From Paracoccus aminophilus JCM 7686 (GTDB lineage Bacteria; Pseudomonadota; Alphaproteobacteria; Rhodobacterales; Rhodobacteraceae), in NCBI RefSeq assembly GCF_000444995.1, contig NC_022041.1, positions 656,001-720,000 on the forward strand: a DNA stretch of 64,000 nt, given 5' to 3'. How positions within the stretch are numbered: the first letter of the stretch is position 1; each line of letters begins with the position of its first letter. Made by a program: the position numbers and the translations under genes. Below the pieces are notes generated by a model. It made no database searches. It saw nothing but the letters and a program-made list of their open reading frames with translations, and was not told the origin of the DNA. Positions 46,561-56,421 of this stretch are shown piece after piece.

Positions 46561-47514
46561 ATGGCGCTTCCGACTTATGCATCCCCGCTCGAGCGCGTCT
46601 GGCATTACGCCTATCTGGTGATCTGCGGGCTGATCTTTTTCTTCCTGATCGCGCCGATTGTCGTGGTCATCCCGCTGTCCTTCAACGTCGAGCCCTATTT
46701 CACCTTCACCCACAAGATGCTGGCGCTCGACCCCGAGGGTTATTCGCTGCGCTGGTATGACACGCTTTTGACCTTCGGCATGGCTAATCCCGGCGCGCCG
46801 CGGGACTGGAGCTGGTGGGTCGATGCCTGGCAGAACGCCAAATGGATCAATGCCGCGAAAAGCTCGATCATCATTGGCGTGTGCTCGACCATTGTGGCGA
46901 CGGTGCTGGGCACGCTGGCCGCCCTTGGTCTCAGCCGCCCCGAGATGCCCTTCCGGCGCATCATCATGGCGGTGCTGATCTCGCCGATGATCGTCCCGAT
47001 CATCATCACCGCGACGGGCATGTTCTTCTTCTACTCGAACCCCTGCTCGCCCTTGAGCTGGTTCGGGGTCGAGCCGAATTGCGGCAAGCTCGCCGGGACT
47101 TACCTTGGGATCATTCTCGCCCATGCGACGCTTGGCATTCCCTTCGTCATCATCACGGTGACCGCGACGCTGATCGGCTTTGACCAGTCGCTGAACCGTG
47201 CGGCGGCAAGCCTTGGGGCCAATCCGCGCACGACCTTCTTCCGCGTGACCTTGCCGCTGATCCTGCCGGGGGTGATCTCTGGCGCGCTCTTCGCCTTTGT
47301 CACTTCCTTTGACGAGGTGGTCGCGGTGCTCTTCATCGCCGGGCCGGATCAGCAGACCATTCCGCGCCAGATGTGGACCGGTATCCGCGAGCAGATCTCG
47401 CCCGCGATCCTCGCCGTGGCGACGCTTCTGGTGATCTTCTCGATCGCTTTGCTGACCGCGATCGAGCTCTTGCGCCGCCGGACCGAGCGGCTGCGCGGGG
47501 TGACACCGCGCTAA
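46561..47514 (+). CDS. Polyamine-type ABC transporter permease 2
   Basis: PotC-like permease of 317 aa with six membrane segments (first at about residues 18-40, YLVICGLIFFFLIAPIVVVI). The EAA loop is LNRAAASLGANPRTTFFRVT. A periplasmic loop with a cysteine pair (NPCSPLSWFGVEPNCG) could form a disulfide. It starts three bases after permease 1 and ends the operon before a strong terminator. Confidence 0.94.
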   Translation: MALPTYASPLERVWHYAYLVICGLIFFFLIAPIVVVIPLSFNVEPYFTFTHKMLALDPEGYSLRWYDTLLTFGMANPGAPRDWSWWVDAWQNAKWINAAKSSIIIGVCSTIVATVLGTLAALGLSRPEMPFRRIIMAVLISPMIVPIIITATGMFFFYSNPCSPLSWFGVEPNCGKLAGTYLGIILAHATLGIPFVIITVTATLIGFDQSLNRAAASLGANPRTTFFRVTLPLILPGVISGALFAFVTSFDEVVAVLFIAGPDQQTIPRQMWTGIREQISPAILAVATLLVIFSIALLTAIELLRRRTERLRGVTPR

Positions 47515-47541
47515 GGCATAATCCGGCGAGGGACGGAGGAG

Positions 47542-47569
47542 GGGGCGCGCCACGGGCCGCGCCCCTTTT
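47542..47569 (+). terminator. Terminator of the polyamine-type ABC operon
   Basis: The stem GGGGCGCG / CGCGCCCC (8 bp) with an 8-nt loop ends in TTTT. Confidence 0.88.
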
Positions 47570-47573
47570 CCAT

Positions 47574-48518
47574 TCAGGGCAGAACCGCGATCCAGAACCA
47601 GATCGTGAAGATCGAGAGCGCGGTCGAGATCAGCACGGTCGAGGCCGCGACCCGTTTCGCGCGGCCATACATCGAGGCGAAGAGATAGGCATTCACGCCC
47701 GGCGCCATGCTCGCGGTGATCACGGCCGAGCGGATCGCGCCGGTCGGCAAAGCGAAGAGCTTGCCAAGCGTGAAGGTCAGGACCGGATGCAGCACCAGCG
47801 AACAGGCGCAGCAAAGCGCAATCGCCTTGCCGTCCCCCTCGGGGCGATAGCGATAAAGAACGCCGCCCAGCCCGAACAGCGCGGTCGGCAGCGCCGCGCC
47901 CGCCATCATATCGGCCGCCGCCCAGAAGCCCGCGGGCAGCACCAACCCCAGCGACAGAAGCAAGTTCATCACCAGACCGCAGAAGATCCCGATGACCAGC
48001 GGCGTGCGCAACACGCCCCTCAGCGCGCGCGACACCACCCGGCCAAGCGAGAGGTTCAGCTCGCGCGCGCGGGTGAATTCCATCATCGTGATGCCGAAGG
48101 TGTACAGCAACGGCGAATGGATCGAGATGATCGCAAGGTTGCCCGCAATCGCCTCGGCGCCATAAGCGCGCTCCATGATCGGGATGCCCAGCAGCAGCGA
48201 ATTCGAGAAGAGGCAGCAAAAGCCGATGGCCACCGCATCCTCGGGCGAGCGGCCCAAATAGCGGCGCGCGACGAACCAGCCGGTGAAATAGGACAGAAAC
48301 GCGCCGGTGTAGAAGGCGAGCCACATCAGCGCGTTGAAATTCCCGCTGAGATCGAGCCGCGCGATATTGGCAAACAGCAGCACCGGCACCGCGAAGTTCT
48401 GCGCAAAACGCATCACCCCATCAATGGCGCTTTCGTCGAGCATCTTGCGCCATGTCACCAGATAGCCAAAGCCGATGATCAGAAACACCGGCAGGATGAC
48501 ATCAATCAGGATCGTCAT
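47574..48518 (-). CDS. AEC-family (auxin efflux carrier-like) transporter
   Basis: A 314-aa inner-membrane carrier with about ten membrane segments, of the AEC family found in bacteria and plants. Segments include DVILPVFLIIGFGYLVTWRK at the start and ASTVLISTALSIFTIWFWIA at the end. The duplicated five-helix halves are joined by a cytoplasmic loop around residue 160. Bacterial members carry organic acids such as malate or malonate; this one's substrate is unknown. Its start overlaps the upstream MBL gene by four bases. Confidence 0.9.
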   Translation of the reverse strand: MTILIDVILPVFLIIGFGYLVTWRKMLDESAIDGVMRFAQNFAVPVLLFANIARLDLSGNFNALMWLAFYTGAFLSYFTGWFVARRYLGRSPEDAVAIGFCCLFSNSLLLGIPIMERAYGAEAIAGNLAIISIHSPLLYTFGITMMEFTRARELNLSLGRVVSRALRGVLRTPLVIGIFCGLVMNLLLSLGLVLPAGFWAAADMMAGAALPTALFGLGGVLYRYRPEGDGKAIALCCACSLVLHPVLTFTLGKLFALPTGAIRSAVITASMAPGVNAYLFASMYGRAKRVAASTVLISTALSIFTIWFWIAVLP

Positions 48519-49315
48519 TTGAAGGTCAGGACCATCCCGTCATAGGCCGGTTCGACATGGTCCGGCGTCTCGGCGCGGACCGCCTCGTAATCGAGGTCGA
48601 TATGCATATTCGTGGTGACGCCCTGCCGGGCGCCCGCCTGCGCGATCCAGTCGAGCGCCAGCGCCAGATGGGCATGGCTCGGGTGCGGCGTGTGGCGCAA
48701 AGCGTCGCAGATGAAAATCTCGCAGCCCGCGATCGCGGGCCAGGCCGTCTCGGGGATCGAGAGCACATCGGGCAGATAGACCAACCCGCCATCCTCGCCC
48801 GCGACGCGGAACCCCAGCGCCGGAATGCCGCCGTGATCGACCTCGAAGGGGGTGAAATGCAGCTCTCCGCCCGCGCCGTTCACGCTGAAGGCGCCGCCGA
48901 TGTGGTGCAGCTCGCAGATCGGCGGGTAATAAGAGCCCGCGGGTGTCTCGAAAATATAGCCAAAGCGGTCGAGCAGCGCCAATGAGGTCGGGCGGTCGGC
49001 CCAGATCGGCATGATCCGCCCCATATTATAGACAATCTGGCGCAGGTCATCGATGCCGTGGATATGGTCGGCATGGGGATGGGTGTAAAGCACGCCGTCG
49101 AGCTCGCCGACATCCGCGCTCAGCAGCTGCGGCACAAGATCCGGCCCAGTGTCGATCAGCACGCGCGTCGTGCCATTCGGCCCCACGCGCTCGATCAGAA
49201 GCGAGCAGCGGCGGCGGCGGTTCTTCGGGTTGAGCGGGTCGCAGGCCCCCCAGCGGTTCCCAAGCCGAGGCACCCCGCCTGAGGAGCCGCAACCAAGGAT
49301 CACCGCCCGGATCAT
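48515..49315 (-). CDS. MBL-fold metallo-hydrolase (PhnP-like)
   Basis: A 266-aa metallo-beta-lactamase-fold protein related to PhnP phosphodiesterases. GCGSSGGVPRLGNRWGACDP at the N-terminus and the metal motif THPHADHIHGIDDLR are characteristic, and FEVDHGGIPALGFRVAG follows later. The N-terminal C-D-P region may bind a structural zinc as in PhnP. No phosphonate genes are nearby, so a general phosphodiester role is more likely; the substrate is unknown. It overlaps tatD (upstream) and the AEC gene (downstream) by four bases each. Confidence 0.9.
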   Translation of the reverse strand: MIRAVILGCGSSGGVPRLGNRWGACDPLNPKNRRRRCSLLIERVGPNGTTRVLIDTGPDLVPQLLSADVGELDGVLYTHPHADHIHGIDDLRQIVYNMGRIMPIWADRPTSLALLDRFGYIFETPAGSYYPPICELHHIGGAFSVNGAGGELHFTPFEVDHGGIPALGFRVAGEDGGLVYLPDVLSIPETAWPAIAGCEIFICDALRHTPHPSHAHLALALDWIAQAGARQGVTTNMHIDLDYEAVRAETPDHVEPAYDGMVLTFK

Positions 49316-50112
49316 AAGGCGGCCTTGCTGAACAGCCGGTCGAAATTGGCCGAGGTCAGCGCTGCGAATTCCGCCTCGGAGAGCCCCAGCGCCTCGGCAC
49401 CGATGCGTGCGGTATGGACGACATAGGCGGGCTCATTGCGCTTGCCGCGATAGGGCGGGGGCGCGAGATAGGGGGCATCGGTCTCGACCAGAATGCGTTC
49501 GCGCGGGGCATTGAGAAAGATCTCGCGGATCTCTGTCGAGCGCGGGAAGGCCGCGATCCCCGACATCGAGAGGTAAAAGCCGAGATCCAGCGCGGCTTTC
49601 GCAAGCTCGGGCCCGCTGGTGTAGCAATGCATGACGCAGCCATAGGCCCCGTTGCGGTGCTCCTCGGTCAGGATGCGCGCCATATCGTCATCGGCATCGC
49701 GCGAATGGATGATGAGCGGCAGGCCGGTCTCGCGCGCGGCGGCAATATGGATGCGCAGGCTCTCGGCCTGAACGGCGGCGCTTTCGGCGGTGTAATGGTA
49801 ATCAAGCCCGGTTTCGCCGATGCCCACGAACTTCGGATGCTGCGCAAGGGCGATCAGCTCATCGACCGTGACCAGAGGCTCTTCGGCGGCATACATCGGA
49901 TGGGTGCCGCCCGCGTAAAAGACGCCGTCATGGGCTTCGGCAATCGCCCGCACGCGCGGCTCGTTCTTCATCCGGGTGCAGATCGTGACCATCCGCGTCA
50001 CCCCGGCCGCTTTGGCCCGCGCGATCAGCTCACCCTCCTGCCCGGCGAAATCCGGGAAATCGAGGTGGCAATGGCTGTCAACAAGCTGGGGGAGGAGGGA
50101 AGGTGCGGTCAT
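49312..50112 (-). CDS. tatD: TatD-family metal-dependent hydrolase/DNase
   Basis: A 266-aa TIM-barrel nuclease. The metal-binding motifs are in order: DSHCHLDFPDF (residues 12-22), GIGETGLDYHY, IIHSRDADDD, HCYTSGPE and ETDAPYLAPPPYRGKRNEP. Members degrade single-stranded DNA or trim 3' ends; despite the name, TatD is not needed for Tat transport. It lies 15 bases after holB and overlaps the MBL gene, within the dacA-tmk-holB-tatD-MBL string. Confidence 0.95.
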   Translation of the reverse strand: MTAPSLLPQLVDSHCHLDFPDFAGQEGELIARAKAAGVTRMVTICTRMKNEPRVRAIAEAHDGVFYAGGTHPMYAAEEPLVTVDELIALAQHPKFVGIGETGLDYHYTAESAAVQAESLRIHIAAARETGLPLIIHSRDADDDMARILTEEHRNGAYGCVMHCYTSGPELAKAALDLGFYLSMSGIAAFPRSTEIREIFLNAPRERILVETDAPYLAPPPYRGKRNEPAYVVHTARIGAEALGLSEAEFAALTSANFDRLFSKAAL

Positions 50113-50127
50113 ATCTGCCGGGTCCGA

Positions 50128-51210
50128 TCATGTCGCGGGCTGGTTCGCGAGCCCAATGAGCATATCCAACACCAAAGCGGAAGGGTCAAGGTTGACGGCT
50201 CGTCCGGTTCGGGCGCGCGCCGACAGTTCCGCCTGGGCAGTCGCCCAGATCCGCGCGCTTTGATCGTCGGGAGACATCCGCGCCAGAACCTCGGCCTCGC
50301 CCTCGGCGGCCTCGGGCAAAGGTGGGCCAAGGAGGCCCGCAATCGCCGCGCGCGAGAGGAAGCGGTCGAGAAGCGTCATGGTCAGGTCGAACGGATCGCC
50401 CGACGCGCCGGGACGGCCCGCCGCCAGATCGGCAATCGCTGCCGCCTTGCGCCGGTCCATCCGTGCGGGATGCTCGAAAAGATCGACGATGCGCTGGTAA
50501 AGCGCGATCCCGTCCTGGCCGGTCAGCCGTAACGCCTCGCCGACCGAACCGCCCGAAAGCGCGGCAAGTTTATCCGGATCGCCGGGCGCGTCGAGCCCTG
50601 CGAGAATATGGCCGATCTCGGCGGTCGAGAGCGGCGAAAGGCGCAGCTCGCGGCAGCGCGAGCGAATGGTCGGCAAAAGACGCGCGGGCTGGTGCGAGAT
50701 CAGGAAGATCACCGCGCCTTTCGGCGGCTCTTCGAGGATCTTTAACAGCGCGTTTGCCGCCGAAGGGTTCATGTCATCGGCGGCGTCGATGATCGCAATC
50801 CGACGTCCGCCCTCCGCCGCGCTCATGTGGAAAAATGAGAGCAGGCGACGGATTTCCTCAACCGTGATCTCGGACCGCAACCGACCGGTTTTCTCATCGA
50901 CGGGACGGCGGATCAGGCTCAGGCGCGGCTCGGAGAGCGCGGCGATGCGGCGCAGGACCGGATCGTCGGGCGGAAGCTGCAGCCCGGAACCGGGAGCCTC
51001 GGACAAAAGCCAGCGTGCCAGCGCCCAGGCGAGCGTCGCCTTGCCGGTGCCGCGCGGCCCGGTGATCAGCCAGCCATGGTGCAGACGCCCCGAGTGGGCT
51101 GCGGTGAGAAAGCTTTCAATCGCCGCGGCATGGCCGATCACCTCTGACGCGTGGCGGGGATGAGGCGCGCCGGGGACCCGGTCGGCCTCGGGAAGCTCGT
51201 CCTCACTCAT
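50128..51210 (-). CDS. holB: DNA polymerase III subunit delta'
   Basis: Clamp-loader subunit. The 360-aa protein begins with a polar extension and then the AAA+ domain: GPRGTGKATLAWALARWLLS (P-loop), IDAADDMNPSAANALLKILE and the arginine-bearing block PPKGAVIFLISHQPARLLPT. The region IRSRCRELRLSPL is the expected SRC motif. The C-terminal collar domain completes the protein. It overlaps tmk by four bases, a pairing typical of many bacteria. Confidence 0.94.
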   Translation of the reverse strand: MSEDELPEADRVPGAPHPRHASEVIGHAAAIESFLTAAHSGRLHHGWLITGPRGTGKATLAWALARWLLSEAPGSGLQLPPDDPVLRRIAALSEPRLSLIRRPVDEKTGRLRSEITVEEIRRLLSFFHMSAAEGGRRIAIIDAADDMNPSAANALLKILEEPPKGAVIFLISHQPARLLPTIRSRCRELRLSPLSTAEIGHILAGLDAPGDPDKLAALSGGSVGEALRLTGQDGIALYQRIVDLFEHPARMDRRKAAAIADLAAGRPGASGDPFDLTMTLLDRFLSRAAIAGLLGPPLPEAAEGEAEVLARMSPDDQSARIWATAQAELSARARTGRAVNLDPSALVLDMLIGLANQPAT

Positions 51211-51806
51211 GGCAAAAGCGCGCGGATGCGGGCGGCGACGACATCTTCGGAACCGGTGCCGTCAATCAGACGCACCCGCGCGGGCGCCTCCTCGGCGAGC
51301 GCGTGAAAGCCGTCGCGCAGCCGGTATTGGAAGGCGAGGCCCATGCCCTCGAAACGATCTTCAACCGTCGCGCGGGCCTGTCCCCGGGCCAGCGAAATCG
51401 CCGGGTCGATGTCGATGACGAAGGTGAGGTCAGGCTCGATCCCGATCATCAGCGCGTGAAGCTGGTCGACGGTCTGGCGCAGATCGGCGCGAGCCGCGCC
51501 CTGATAGACCCGCGAGGAATCGGCGAAGCGATCGGTGATGACGGTCGCGCCACGCGTGAGTGCAGGCTGGATCAGGCGTTCGAGATGGTCGCGGCGCGCG
51601 GCGGTGAAGAGCAAAAGCTCGGTTTCGGGGGACCAGCGTTCAGCGCCGCCTTCGACGAGAAGGCGGCGGATCTCTTCAGCCCCGGCGCTGCCGCCCGGCT
51701 CACGCGTCAGGACGACCTCGCGGCCCTGGCCCGCAAGCTCTGCCGCAAGACGGCGCGCTTGCGTGCTTTTGCCAGAGCCGTCGACCCCCTCGAAGCTGAT
51801 GAACAT
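51207..51806 (-). CDS. tmk: Thymidylate kinase
   Basis: Phosphorylates dTMP to dTDP. The 199-aa protein has the P-loop FEGVDGSGKSTQARRLA, the DRF-type motif VITDRFADSSRVYQGAARAD and a lid region (SLARGQARATVEDRFEGMG). I chose the ATG at 51806 (MFISFEGVDG); the open frame before it overlaps dacA and lacks family sequence. It starts ten bases after the dacA stop and overlaps holB. Confidence 0.96.
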   Translation of the reverse strand: MFISFEGVDGSGKSTQARRLAAELAGQGREVVLTREPGGSAGAEEIRRLLVEGGAERWSPETELLLFTAARRDHLERLIQPALTRGATVITDRFADSSRVYQGAARADLRQTVDQLHALMIGIEPDLTFVIDIDPAISLARGQARATVEDRFEGMGLAFQYRLRDGFHALAEEAPARVRLIDGTGSEDVVAARIRALLP

Positions 51807-51816
51807 CCGCGCGGTC

Positions 51817-52962
51817 TCAGCTGCCGGCGGCGTCGATGGCTTTATGCGCGAGACGCGAAGCCGCGCCCTGCAAGCGGCCGAAGACCCCGGCTGAATCGAC
51901 ATCGGTCGCGGTGATCAGCGGCATTTTCGACTCGCCCGTGCCCGGGATCTGGATGACGAGATCGCCAACCCGCGTGCCCGCTTTGATCGGCGCCTCGATC
52001 GGTCCGTTGAAGACGGCTTCGGCCGTCACGCCCGATTGCGCGCCCGCCGGGATCAGCACCTTGACGCCGTCTGCGGTCGTCAGCCCGACCCGGCTGCGGT
52101 CACCCAGCCAGACCGGGGCTTCGGCGACGATTTCGCCCTTCGGCACGACCGTGCGCATGGTGAATTGGCGGAAGGCCCAGTTCACGATGCGCTCGGATTC
52201 CTCGGCGCGGGATTTGTCGTCTTGAAGACCGGAAACCACGAAGATGATGCGGCGGCCACCTTGAACGGCAGAGCCGACCAAGCCGTACCCGGCTTCTTGC
52301 GTGTGCCCGGTCTTGAGCCCGTCGGCCCCGATCCCGAGCTTCAAGAGCGGGTTGCGGTTGCGCCGGTTCGCGGGGGCGCGGTTGTCGAAGGGAAACTCGG
52401 CGATGGCGAAATATTTGTAATAATCCGGGAAGTCGATGATCAGATGCTGGGCGAGCAGACCCAAATCATGTGCGGTCATGATCTGGTCGGGATCGGGCCA
52501 GCCCGAAGCATTGACGAAATGCGAATTCTCAAGACCGAGCGCCTTGGCGCGATCGGTCATCTGGCGGGCAAAAGCCTCTTCCGTGCCGGCGAGACCTTCG
52601 GCGACGACGACGCAAGCGTCATTGCCCGATAGCACGATCATGCCCTTGATCAGCTCTTCGACGGTCGGGCGATCCTGTTCGTTGAGGAACATGGTCGAGC
52701 CCTGCATCTGCCGCGCTTTGGTCGACACCGGCAGGCGGGTATCCAGCTGGACGCGCCCTTCTTTCAGAGCCTCGAACAGCATGTAGATCGTCATGAGCTT
52801 CGACATCGAGGCCGGATGCATGGCCTGATCGGGGTTCTTCTCCATCAGGACTGTGCCGGTTTCGACATCATAGACCCAAGCCTCGCGGGCATTCGTGTCG
52901 AAGGCCATGACCGGGGCCACTGTCGAGAGCAGGGCACAAATTCCGACGAGAAGGGAGCGCAT
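51817..52962 (-). CDS. D-alanyl-D-alanine carboxypeptidase (penicillin-binding protein 5/6 type)
   Basis: Trims the terminal D-Ala from peptidoglycan stem peptides. Of the 381 aa, residues 1-20 are a signal peptide (MRSLLVGICALLSTVAPVMA). The serine-enzyme motifs are SMSKLM (SxxK, about residue 54), SGNDAC (SxN) and KTGHT (KTG). The C-terminal PBP5-like domain follows from about 265, with a terminal amphipathic helix for membrane association. I chose the ATG at 52962 with AAGGA upstream. First gene of the dacA-tmk-holB-tatD string. Confidence 0.95.
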   Translation of the reverse strand: MRSLLVGICALLSTVAPVMAFDTNAREAWVYDVETGTVLMEKNPDQAMHPASMSKLMTIYMLFEALKEGRVQLDTRLPVSTKARQMQGSTMFLNEQDRPTVEELIKGMIVLSGNDACVVVAEGLAGTEEAFARQMTDRAKALGLENSHFVNASGWPDPDQIMTAHDLGLLAQHLIIDFPDYYKYFAIAEFPFDNRAPANRRNRNPLLKLGIGADGLKTGHTQEAGYGLVGSAVQGGRRIIFVVSGLQDDKSRAEESERIVNWAFRQFTMRTVVPKGEIVAEAPVWLGDRSRVGLTTADGVKVLIPAGAQSGVTAEAVFNGPIEAPIKAGTRVGDLVIQIPGTGESKMPLITATDVDSAGVFGRLQGAASRLAHKAIDAAGS

Positions 52963-53109
52963 GAGGATTCCTTTGCCTGTCGCTTTTTCCCGCATGGTTA
53001 CAGCAGCGGTCCGCAAGTCGCAACGATGCGGCCTGCGGATTTCAGCGAAGTGATCACCTCCGGGGTGACTTCACGCAATCCTGACGTGCAAATCACCCGA
53101 ACGCTTGCA

Positions 53110-53820
53110 TCAATAGCTGCGGATCAGCCCGACAAGACGACCCTGAACCCGGACCATATGTTCGGGCAGAAGCCGGGTTTCATAGGCGGGGTTGGCCGCC
53201 TCAAGCGCGACCAGCCCGTTCTTGCGCCGATACCGCTTCAACGTCGCCTCATGGCCATCGACCAGCGCCACGATGATTTCGCCATTATCGGCGAAATCCT
53301 GTTCGCGGATGACGACGACATCGCCGTCGTTGATCCCGGCCTCGATCATGGAATCGCCACGCACTTCAAGCGCATAGTGATGTTCGCGGCTGGTCAGCAT
53401 ACTGCCCGGCACGGCGATGTGATGGGACACCTCTGAAATCGCCTCGATCGGGACACCGGCGGCGATCCGGCCCATCACCGGCAGTTCGATCGCGGCAGCT
53501 TCGACAAGCGGGGCGGCAGGGGGCAGGGTCGGCTGCGCGGCCTTGTCGCTGTCGAGGGCGCGGGGCCTCATCTCTCCACCCCGGCTGTCGCTGCCTTTGC
53601 TGAGGGCATCGGGCAGGCGGACGATTTCCAGCGCACGGGCGCGATGGGGAAGGCGGCGGATGAAGCCGCGTTCTTCCAGAGCCGTGACCAGACGATGGAT
53701 ACCGGATTTCGAGCGCAGATCGAGCGCGAGCTTCATTTCGTCAAAAGAAGGCGGTACGCCATCGCGGGCCATGCGGCCTTGAATGAATTCGAGCAACTGA
53801 ATCTGTTTCTTCGTCAGCAT
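53110..53820 (-). CDS. lexA: LexA repressor
   Basis: SOS regulator. In the 236-aa protein the N-terminal winged helix ([39 protein letters not shown]) matches alphaproteobacterial LexA. The self-cleavage site is the AG in [13 protein letters not shown], and the catalytic Ser/Lys pair is in [10 protein letters not shown] and [11 protein letters not shown]. Start ATG at 53820. A perfect GTTC-N7-GTTC box lies 30-44 bases upstream. It follows moeA at 125 bases and has its own SOS promoter. Confidence 0.97.
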   Translation of the reverse strand: MLTKKQIQLLEFIQGRMARDGVPPSFDEMKLALDLRSKSGIHRLVTALEERGFIRRLPHRARALEIVRLPDALSKGSDSRGGEMRPRALDSDKAAQPTLPPAAPLVEAAAIELPVMGRIAAGVPIEAISEVSHHIAVPGSMLTSREHHYALEVRGDSMIEAGINDGDVVVIREQDFADNGEIIVALVDGHEATLKRYRRKNGLVALEAANPAYETRLLPEHMVRVQGRLVGLIRSY

Positions 53821-53849
53821 AAGTATCCCCGATCCTTCTGCCTGTCCAT

Positions 53850-53864
53850 GTTCGACTTATGTTC
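53850..53864 (-). promoter_or_regulatory. SOS (LexA) box
   Basis: GTTC (53850-53853), seven bases (GACTTAT), GTTC (53861-53864): an exact match to the alphaproteobacterial LexA site, just upstream of lexA. It implies autoregulation. Confidence 0.9.
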
Positions 53865-53945
53865 TAACTTCCCGAGGGAGTCACGTCAATCAATTCAACC
53901 GATTCGATTGAACAAAAGGTTAACATTGCAAAGAAAATCGCGGTT

Positions 53946-55124
53946 TTAGCCGTGAAGGGGCAAATATTCGACGATCTCGCCTATCTCTCGTGCCGGGTCA
54001 TGGGCCGGGCGGATCAAGAGGGCATCGGCCTCGGCCAGAAGCCCAAGCCGGGCGGAATCCTGATCGGCGAAAGCAGAGATCCCCGGCAGATCGGGTCCCG
54101 CAGTCAGGCGCGCGCGCTGGTAATGCTGCCGGTCGCCCTCTGGCGGGAGGGCGGCGGTCAGCCGGGCGCGGCGCGGCTGATGGCGCGGCGAAAGCCCCTG
54201 CATCGCCAAGAGGAGCGGCTGCATGAAAAGCTTCGCGCAAACGATCGACGAGACCGGATTGCCCGGCAGGCCCAGCATCGCGGCCGCGCCCATCCGGCCC
54301 GCCATCAGCGGTTTTCCGGGGCGCATGGCGAGCTTGTAGAAGGCGCGCTCCATGCCAAGATCGCCGGAAACCTTGGCGATGAGATCATGGTCGCCGACCG
54401 AGGCGCCGCCAATGGTGACCACCAGATCGGCGCCCTCGGCCAAAGCAAAGCCCTCGCGCAGGCTTTCTTCGGTGTCGCGGGCGATGGGCAGGATGCGGGC
54501 CTCGGCGCCGACTTCGCGGGCGAGCCCGGCAATCGCAAGGTCGTTCGAGCAGATGATCTGGCCGGGGCCGGGGATCTCGCCGGGGCGGACCAGCTCATCG
54601 CCGCCAGCCATGACGGCGACGATGGGGCGGCGGGCGACACTGATGCGCGGCACATTCATCGCGGCCAGCAGCGCCAGATCCGAAGGGGCGAGCGGGCGGC
54701 GGGGCAGGAACTCGGCGCCTTCGGCGAAATCATTGCCGCGCAGACGGATGTTGACGTTGGCGGTGACCGGGCCCACGGCGATGCGGTCGCCTTCGCGCGT
54801 GACGATTTCCTGCATGACCACGCGGTCATAGCCTGCGGGAACCGGCGCGCCGGTGAAGATGCGGATTGCAGTGCCGGGACGCGGCGTGCCGTCCCAAGGG
54901 TGCCCCGCGGACGAGGTGCCGATGACCTCGAGCGGGCCGGGCAGATCGGCACTGCGCAAGGCATAGCCGTCCATGGCGGCGGAATCGAACGGCGGTTGGG
55001 TCAGACGCGCGACGGCAGGGGCGATCATCACCCGACCGAGCGCCTCGCCAATCGCGATTTCCTCTGCGACCGGGGGGCGGGCAAGACCCAAAACCAGCGC
55101 CGTGGCGTCGTCAACCGTAATCAT
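53946..55124 (-). CDS. moeA: Molybdopterin molybdenumtransferase
   Basis: Inserts molybdate into adenylated molybdopterin. The 392-aa protein has [20 protein letters not shown] and [15 protein letters not shown] in the N-terminal part. The MoCF-like domain has [20 protein letters not shown] and [15 protein letters not shown], and the [19 protein letters not shown] block is the substrate loop. Its start overlaps moaC by four bases. Part of the trpGD-ung-trpC-moaC-moeA string. Confidence 0.96.
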   Translation of the reverse strand: MITVDDATALVLGLARPPVAEEIAIGEALGRVMIAPAVARLTQPPFDSAAMDGYALRSADLPGPLEVIGTSSAGHPWDGTPRPGTAIRIFTGAPVPAGYDRVVMQEIVTREGDRIAVGPVTANVNIRLRGNDFAEGAEFLPRRPLAPSDLALLAAMNVPRISVARRPIVAVMAGGDELVRPGEIPGPGQIICSNDLAIAGLAREVGAEARILPIARDTEESLREGFALAEGADLVVTIGGASVGDHDLIAKVSGDLGMERAFYKLAMRPGKPLMAGRMGAAAMLGLPGNPVSSIVCAKLFMQPLLLAMQGLSPRHQPRRARLTAALPPEGDRQHYQRARLTAGPDLPGISAFADQDSARLGLLAEADALLIRPAHDPAREIGEIVEYLPLHG

Positions 55125-55591
55125 TCCGCTTTGAAATCCCCTGATTTTCCGCCGGTTTTCGAGATGAGCCGGATGCCCTCGATCCGCATGTCCTTTTGCG
55201 CCGCCTTGAGCATGTCATAGACGGTGAGGCAGGCGGTCGAGACTGCGGTCAGCGCCTCCATCTCGACGCCGGTGCGGCCGGTGGTGGACACGGTCGCGGT
55301 GATGCGGATACCGGGCAGCGCGTCGTCGGGCTCAAGCTCGACCGCGACTTTGGTGATCGGCAGCGGATGGCAGAGCGGGATCAGATCCGAGGTGCGCTTG
55401 GCCCCCATGATGCCCGCGAGCCGCGCAACCCCCAGCACATCGCCCTTTTTCGCGCCGCCTTTGGCCAGAGCCAAGGTCTCGGGCGACATCACGACCAGCC
55501 CTTCGGCGACGGCGGTGCGGGCGGTCTCGGGCTTGTCCGAAACATCGACCATATGGGCCTGACCGCTGGCGTCGAAATGGGTCAGGCTCAT
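55121..55591 (-). CDS. moaC: Cyclic pyranopterin monophosphate synthase
   Basis: Second step of molybdenum cofactor synthesis, with MoaA. The 156-aa protein shows the family blocks [35 protein letters not shown] and [20 protein letters not shown]. MoaA is not in this window. The gene overlaps trpC at its start and moeA at its end by four bases each. Confidence 0.96.
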   Translation of the reverse strand: MSLTHFDASGQAHMVDVSDKPETARTAVAEGLVVMSPETLALAKGGAKKGDVLGVARLAGIMGAKRTSDLIPLCHPLPITKVAVELEPDDALPGIRITATVSTTGRTGVEMEALTAVSTACLTVYDMLKAAQKDMRIEGIRLISKTGGKSGDFKAE

Positions 55592-56379
55592 GCGGCAAGG
55601 CCCAGGATCTGGCGGGTGGCGGCGGTCACATCGGCCTGGCGCATCAGGCTTTCGCCGATGAGGAAGCGGCGCGCGCCGCCTGCCGCCATGCGGTCGAGAT
55701 CGGCGGGGGTGAAAAGCCCGCTTTCGCAGACGAGATCACGGCCCTCGGGCAGATGGGGCGCAAGCTCGAGCGTGGTTTCGATGCTGATGTCGAAGGTCTT
55801 GAGATTGCGGTTGTTCACGCCGACCAGCGGCGATTTCAGGCGAAGCGCGCGGTCGAGTTCCTCGCGGTCATGGACCTCGATCAGCGCATCCATGCCCCAA
55901 TGGAAGGCGGCGTCCTCCAGCTCTGCGGCCAGAGCATCATCGACCGAGGCCATGATGATCAGGATGCAATCGGCGCCCCAAGCGCGGGCCTCGGCGACCT
56001 GATAGGTGTCGTAGAGGAAGTCTTTACGCAAAGCGGGCAGATTGCAGGCGGCGCGGGCGCGGGTCAGAAACTCGGGCGCGCCTTGAAAGCTGGGGCTGTC
56101 GGTCAGGACCGATAGGCAGGCCGCGCCCCCGGCCTCATAGGCCTGAGCGAGCGACGGCGGATCGAAATCGGCGCGGATCAGCCCTTTCGAGGGGCTCGCC
56201 TTCTTGATCTCGGCGATGAGCGCATGGCCCTGCGCGGCCTTTTCGCTCAGCGCGCGGGCAAAGCCACGGGGAGCATCGGCGGCGCGGGCCTCGGCCTCGA
56301 CACCGGCCAGCGGACGCGCGGCTTTCGCCTTAGCGATTTCTTCAAGCTTATAGGCTTTGATGCGATCGAGAATATCCAT
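55588..56379 (-). CDS. trpC: Indole-3-glycerol phosphate synthase
   Basis: Fourth tryptophan step, making indole-3-glycerol phosphate. The 263-aa TIM barrel has [40 protein letters not shown] follows, and the C-terminal phosphate-binding [20 protein letters not shown] is present. No TrpF fusion is seen. In most relatives trpC follows trpD directly; here ung intervenes, with 42 bases between ung and trpC. Confidence 0.96.
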   Translation of the reverse strand: MDILDRIKAYKLEEIAKAKAARPLAGVEAEARAADAPRGFARALSEKAAQGHALIAEIKKASPSKGLIRADFDPPSLAQAYEAGGAACLSVLTDSPSFQGAPEFLTRARAACNLPALRKDFLYDTYQVAEARAWGADCILIIMASVDDALAAELEDAAFHWGMDALIEVHDREELDRALRLKSPLVGVNNRNLKTFDISIETTLELAPHLPEGRDLVCESGLFTPADLDRMAAGGARRFLIGESLMRQADVTAATRQILGLAA

Positions 56380-56421
56380 GGTCCGAGTCTAGCCTTGAGG
56401 GAGGTGCGGGGAAAGCCCCAG

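Noticed and set aside
44002..48324. A 1440-codon open frame on the minus strand antisense to the polyamine ABC operon
   Set aside because: It has no recognisable domain, is rich in Arg/Gly/His from GC-biased codons, and lies exactly opposite four well-identified genes.
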